Part shown: positions 5,924 to 8,516 of the stretch, in pieces | Layout of the letters: each line of letters opens with the position of its first letter | How positions within the stretch are numbered: position 1 is the first letter of the stretch | Assembly (NCBI GenBank): GCA_018060305.1 | Contig: JAGOWF010000112.1 | Coordinates: 1 to 8,516, forward strand | Direction of reading: 5' to 3' | DNA length: 8,516 nucleotides | Origin: Pyrinomonadaceae bacterium | GTDB taxonomy: Bacteria; Acidobacteriota; Blastocatellia; Pyrinomonadales; Pyrinomonadaceae | Notes under the pieces: model-generated | The model's database searches: none | Seen by the model: the letters and a program-made list of their open reading frames with translations, nothing else | What the model was told of the DNA's origin: nothing | Made by a program: the position numbers and the translations under genes

Positions 5924-5930
5924 CTCCTAT

Positions 5931-6374
5931 ATGTCGGTTCATCCAAATATTCTCACGACTGATGATCAGATCAGGGGTTTGCTCGCCGGTATCACGACTG
6001 TTGCTGTGATCGGCATCAAGCCTGAATCGCATGCCGGGCAGCCGGCGTTTTATGTGCCGAAGTATATGGCCGATCATGGGTATGACATCATTCCGGTGCC
6101 TGTTTATTATCCGGACGTCACGGAGATACTTGGCAAGCCGGTCTATCGCGATCTGAATGACATTCCGGCCGAGATCGATCTGGTGAATATCTTTCGACGT
6201 AGTTCGGACGTTGCAAAGCACACGTTCGAGCTCCTGCAGAAGAAACCAAAGGCCGTGTGGCTGCAGCTCGGGATCAGAAATGACGAGGTTGCCGAGAAAT
6301 GGGCTGAGGCGGGGATCAAGGTCGTGCAGGACCTTTGTTTGATGGTCGAACACCGCGCGCTATTCGGTGGTTGA
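5931..6374 (+). CDS. CoA-binding (YccU-type) Rossmann-fold protein
   Basis: This 147-residue protein is a stand-alone CoA_binding_2 domain, the same fold as the N-terminal CoA-binding domain of acyl-CoA synthetases (ADP-forming) and succinyl-CoA synthetase alpha subunit. Landmarks: first beta strand with VAVIGIK (24-30), VPKYMADHGYDIIPVPVYYP (the usual Y/N-P loop), VYRDLNDIP, IDLVNIFRRSSDV, KAVWLQLGIRNDE, and the C-terminal VVQDLCLMVEHRAL with the commonly conserved Cys and Glu-His. It starts 7 bases after the secreted-protein stop with no Shine-Dalgarno sequence, so it may depend on translational coupling. The physiological role of these small proteins is unsettled. The stop TGA is followed within 3 bases by the palindromic element at 6378-6644. 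Confidence 0.93.
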   Translation: MSVHPNILTTDDQIRGLLAGITTVAVIGIKPESHAGQPAFYVPKYMADHGYDIIPVPVYYPDVTEILGKPVYRDLNDIPAEIDLVNIFRRSSDVAKHTFELLQKKPKAVWLQLGIRNDEVAEKWAEAGIKVVQDLCLMVEHRALFGG

Positions 6375-6443
6375 TTAAACAGGATATACAGAATGGAGGT
6401 TGTCTGAAAAGTCGTTCTTTTGCGGCGGAGCCGCAAAAAGATA

Positions 6444-6470
6444 GTAGCCAGACGTGAAACGTCTGGAAAG
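6444..6470 (+). repeat. REP-like unit, left copy (GTAG plus hairpin)
   Basis: GTAG (6444-6447) is followed at once by the palindrome CCAGACGTGAAACGTCTGG (6448-6466, 8-bp stem, GAA loop) and AAAG. A GTAG tetranucleotide 5' of a hairpin is the arrangement recognised by RAYT/TnpA_REP transposases. The family link is inferred from this arrangement only. Confidence 0.65.
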
Positions 6471-6561
6471 ATTGCCTCCAAGGCATCTCGCCCTGAAGGG
6501 GCGAAAGGTCAATGTTTACGGGTGTCCGCCGCACCTTCAGTGCGGAAATCATCGTTCGCAA

Positions 6562-6588
6562 CTTTCCAGACGTTTCACGTCTGGCTAC
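6562..6588 (-). repeat. REP-like unit, right copy in inverted orientation
   Basis: Reverse complement of 6444-6470 with all 27 bases identical: hairpin at 6566-6584, GTAG read on the minus strand at 6588-6585. Two such units in opposite orientation are the layout of a BIME. Confidence 0.65.
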
Positions 6589-6634
6589 CGTCTTTCGCGG
6601 CTCCACCGCGTAGAAGCAGACTTTTCAGACATCT

Positions 6635-7369
6635 CTATCCTGTTAGTTTTTTCACTTCGTCTTGGGTCAAGTCCCGGCTTTGGCCGACTTTCAGATATGG
6701 ATCGGTTACGCTCCCGATCCGTGTGCGCCGGAGCTTGACCACAGAATTACCGATCGCGTCAAACATCTTGCGGATCTGCTGATTGTGTCCCTCATACAGA
6801 GTCACTTCGTACCAGCCGTTGTTTTGTGTCGGCTTTAGCTCGCGGATATCGGCCGGAGCAGTCTTGAAACCATCCGCCAACAAAACTCCACGGTGGAGCT
6901 TATTGATGGCGTTGCTGTTTGGCAGGCCTTTGACCTTGACCTCATAGACCTTTGGGATCTTTTTTGACGAGGAGACGCGGTTGGTAAAGTCACCGTCGTT
7001 TGTGAGGATGATCAGCCCCTCGCTGTTGTAATCGAGCCGCCCGACGGGATGCAGCTTGCCTTTGCCTTTGACGAGGTCGACAACAAGCTTGCGGCCCTCG
7101 GGGTCGCTGGCGCTCGACAGGCAGCCTTTTGGTTTGTTGACGAGAACGTATATTTTAGAACGGCTCTGCAGCTTTGCATTTATCAGCTTTCCGCGCACCT
7201 TGATGTGATCCTTTTCCGGATCGGCCTTGGTGCCAAGTTCGGTGACGATCACGCCGTTGACGGCAACCTCGCCGCCGGCGATAAGCTGCTCGGCTGCGCG
7301 CCGCGAGGCGATACCGGCTTGCGCGATCAATTTTTGTAGTCTTTCCTGCACGGAGATATTGAACCACAT
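6635..7369 (-). CDS. rluB: rRNA pseudouridine synthase, RsuA/RluB family
   Basis: The enzyme converts a specific rRNA uridine to pseudouridine; next to scpB it is most likely the 23S rRNA enzyme RluB, though RsuA-type specificity cannot be excluded. An N-terminal S4 RNA-binding domain (ERLQKLIAQAGIASRRAAEQ, residues 9-28; VAVNG 35-39) is followed by the synthase domain with LVNKPKG (76-82), the catalytic motif GRLDYNSEGLIILTNDG (catalytic Asp D113) and QQIRKMFD near the C-terminus. The start is uncertain: ATG 7369 (used, 244 residues), GTG 7384 and GTG 7351 (which would give the most family-like N-terminus, MQERLQKL). None has a Shine-Dalgarno sequence, and the first two lie inside the hairpin 7362-7430. 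Its last residues, Thr-Gly-stop, are encoded by the ACAGGATAG end of the downstream repeat. Confidence 0.92.
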   Translation of the reverse strand: MWFNISVQERLQKLIAQAGIASRRAAEQLIAGGEVAVNGVIVTELGTKADPEKDHIKVRGKLINAKLQSRSKIYVLVNKPKGCLSSASDPEGRKLVVDLVKGKGKLHPVGRLDYNSEGLIILTNDGDFTNRVSSSKKIPKVYEVKVKGLPNSNAINKLHRGVLLADGFKTAPADIRELKPTQNNGWYEVTLYEGHNQQIRKMFDAIGNSVVKLRRTRIGSVTDPYLKVGQSRDLTQDEVKKLTG

Positions 7370-7430
7370 AGGGACATAGAGCACATAGAAAGGCGCAGAA
7401 ATTCTATGTGTTCTATGTCCCTATGTGGTT
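7362..7430. repeat. 29-bp-stem hairpin between scpB and rluB
   Basis: Arms 7362-7390 and 7402-7430 are inverted repeats with one mismatch in 29 (G opposite T, a wobble in RNA) and an 11-base loop. Each arm consists of three near-copies of an ACATAG word at about 8-9-base spacing. It starts 4 bases after the scpB stop and contains the rluB ATG candidate. There is no T-run after it, so it is not a standard terminator. Confidence 0.95.
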
Positions 7431-7434
7431 GCTC

Positions 7435-7989
7435 TTACTGAACGAGGTCCTCGAAATCCTCGATCGACGGTAGCTCAGACAGGTCGTTGAGGCCGAATTG
7501 GATGAGGAATTCTTTTGACGTGCCGTACATCATCGGGCGGCCGACGGCTTCTTTGCGGCCTTTAGCCACGATTAGGCGCTTGTCGAGGAGCGTCTTGATC
7601 GAAGTCGCGCTTTGGACGCCGCGTATCTCGAGGATCTCGGGCACGGTTACGGGCTGTTTGTATGCGATGACCGCGAGCGTTTCGAGCGAGGCGATCGATA
7701 GCTTGGCAGACGGGCGTGTTTTTAGAAAGGCCCGCACCTCTTCGTGAAGTTCTGTGCGCGTTGCGAGTTGATAGCCGCCCGCGATCTCGCGTATCTGCAG
7801 GCCGCTGTCGCGTTCCCCGTATTCGTCGATAAGCTGCTCGACCGCGGCCTTGACAGCACCTTTGTCCTCGTCAAGCACCTCGGCGATGAGCCTCACTGTC
7901 ACTGGCTCGTCGGCCACAAAAATGAGTGCCTCGACGAGGGCCATTAGCTCGGCGGGTGTCCTGATCGTTTTCTGTTCTACGGCTTCCAT
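7435..7989 (-). CDS. scpB: Segregation and condensation protein ScpB
   Basis: ScpB is the dimeric kite subunit of the Smc-ScpAB condensin, which binds ScpA and helps organise and segregate the chromosome. The 184-residue product has two winged-helix domains: the first begins LVEALIFVADEPVT (18-31); the second carries LSIASLETLAVIAYKQPVT, EILEIRGVQS and GRKEAVGRPMMYGTSKEFL, followed by FGLNDLSELP, all characteristic of the family. I chose ATG 7989 rather than the adjacent TTG 7992. No Shine-Dalgarno sequence is visible, and the palindrome at 7995-8065 ends 5 bases upstream of the start. It follows scpA and precedes rluB on the same strand, a conserved order in many bacteria. Confidence 0.96.
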   Translation of the reverse strand: MEAVEQKTIRTPAELMALVEALIFVADEPVTVRLIAEVLDEDKGAVKAAVEQLIDEYGERDSGLQIREIAGGYQLATRTELHEEVRAFLKTRPSAKLSIASLETLAVIAYKQPVTVPEILEIRGVQSATSIKTLLDKRLIVAKGRKEAVGRPMMYGTSKEFLIQFGLNDLSELPSIEDFEDLVQ

Positions 7990-7994
7990 CAAAT

Positions 7995-8065
7995 AATCAA
8001 ACAGGATAGACAGGATTAACGAGATAAATCAATCATCCTGCATATCGTGTTTATCCTGTTTGATT
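7995..8065. repeat. Imperfect 22-bp-stem hairpin between scpA and scpB
   Basis: The outer arms AATCAAACAGGATA (7995-8008) and its exact reverse complement (8052-8065) continue inward to 8016/8044 with two mismatches, one of which can wobble. ACAGGAT is repeated twice within the left arm. The arm end at 8051-8065 encodes the last codons and stop of scpA. No T-run follows. Confidence 0.9.
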
Positions 8066-8516
8066 CATCCTCCTGAGAATAACGTCGCCGAATGTTTGTT
8101 TTTGCAATAACGTAACGCTTTCCGTACGGACTATCTCGAGCACGGCTATGAACGCGGTAACGATCTCGCGGCGCGTGTGGATTTCATCAAAGAATTTCAG
8201 CAGGCTTAGCTCGCCATCGTCGAAGATGCGTCGTTTGAGGCTCTTGATCATGTCGGCGAGCGAGATCTCTTCGCGCCCGATCTCCATCTTGACCTCGTCG
8301 ATATGGCGTGCCGCGATCTGCTGAAAGATCTTGAGCAGGTCAAACACGGTCGCATCAACCTCGCCGATGTCGTCGTCTGTCTCGATGGCGCCGCGCGTGA
8401 AGGTCGCCTGCTCGATCTCGCCGCGTTCGTGGAGCATTCCGGCCGCAGACTTGAACTTTTCGTACTCGAGCAGCCTGTCAACAAGCTCCTGGCGCGGGTC
8501 CTCGAATTCCTCCTCG
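8051..8516 (-). CDS. scpA: Segregation and condensation protein ScpA, 5' end cut by window end
   Basis: ScpA is the kleisin that bridges Smc heads and binds ScpB. The open frame runs past the window edge; 154 residues are present of a usual 240-270, so roughly the N-terminal third or more is missing. The fragment starts EEEFEDPRQELVDRLLEYEK, the conserved EDPRxELVxRLLEY segment that follows the N-terminal Smc-neck-binding region. It ends with the C-terminal winged helix, HTRREIVTAFIAVLEIVRTE and FGDVILRRM, which contacts the Smc cap. The final residues NQTG and the TAA are encoded by the repeat arm at 8051-8065 and look like a replacement of the native tail. An internal ATG at 8437 is not the start, because the conserved motif lies upstream of it. 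Confidence 0.95.
   Translation of the reverse strand, partial: EEEFEDPRQELVDRLLEYEKFKSAAGMLHERGEIEQATFTRGAIETDDDIGEVDATVFDLLKIFQQIAARHIDEVKMEIGREEISLADMIKSLKRRIFDDGELSLLKFFDEIHTRREIVTAFIAVLEIVRTESVTLLQKQTFGDVILRRMNQTG

Larger units (their letters stand above)
6378..6644. repeat. Nested inverted-repeat element with REP/BIME-like hairpins
   Basis: This 267-base element lies between convergent genes and overlaps the last codons of rluB. Matching inverted blocks nest inward: AACAGGATA (6378-6386 with 6636-6644); TGTCTGAAAAGTC (6401-6413 with 6619-6631); a GC hairpin (6418-6438, 9-bp stem TTTTGCGGC/GCCGCAAAA, loop GGA; weaker copy 6596-6610); and a 27-base block identical in both arms (6444-6470 with 6562-6588). 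The centre has three more hairpins: 6474-6484, 6488-6504 and 6529-6545. No gene or transposase was found inside. Confidence 0.92.

Noticed and set aside
6420..6782. Plus-strand 120-residue frame across the nested palindrome and rluB 3' end
   Set aside because: It mostly translates hairpin DNA and then the antisense of rluB; not a credible protein.
7362..7430. Hairpin as an intrinsic terminator
   Set aside because: The stem is A/T-mixed and long, and no U-run follows in either direction. A weak attenuating effect is still possible.
7362..8065. CRISPR-like repetition of ACATAG and ACAGGAT words
   Set aside because: The repeated words are only 6-9 bases, have no unique spacers and are arranged as inverted halves of hairpins.

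Overview
The window looks like a chromosomal segment of a mid-GC Gram-negative-type bacterium. The combination of MeaB/methylmalonyl-CoA epimerase genes, a DinB-like hydrolase-fold protein, a Sec-exported protein of unknown family, an scpA-scpB-rluB run and abundant palindromic intergenic repeats reminds me of Acidobacteriota (Blastocatellia/Pyrinomonadales type). That placement is an inference from gene content and style, not from a marker gene.

Left half (1-4668, all genes on the minus strand). In transcription order: an acyl-CoA dehydrogenase, a small antitoxin with an overlapping PemK/MazF-family toxin, a DinB-family metal-site protein, a RelE/HigB-like toxin with an overlapping HTH antitoxin (NadS/HigA type), the G-protein chaperone MeaB, and methylmalonyl-CoA epimerase, which is cut by the window start. 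The acyl-CoA dehydrogenase, MeaB and epimerase fit acyl-CoA, branched-chain amino acid and propionate breakdown. Two complete toxin-antitoxin modules and DinB lie between them. The HigB-like toxin has its own near-consensus promoter, placed so that its mRNA should be leaderless. The 307 bases between meaB and the epimerase hold a two-copy 126-bp imperfect tandem repeat.

Middle (4669-6374). A divergent promoter region with a 15-bp dyad separates the acyl-CoA dehydrogenase from a plus-strand pair: a secreted protein of unknown function and, 7 bases later, a small CoA-binding (YccU-type) Rossmann protein.

Right half (6375-8516). A minus-strand run scpA (cut by the window end) - scpB - rluB encodes the condensin partners ScpA and ScpB and a 23S rRNA pseudouridine synthase. 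Each gene boundary carries a different inverted-repeat element: about 267 bp of nested hairpins with REP-like GTAG units after rluB, a 29-bp-stem hairpin that includes the possible rluB start, and an imperfect 22-bp-stem hairpin between scpA and scpB. The stop codons of both rluB and scpA lie inside the same repeat word, ACAGGATA, in the same reading phase. The repeats are the most unusual content here. I found no CRISPR array, tRNA, rRNA or transposase gene.
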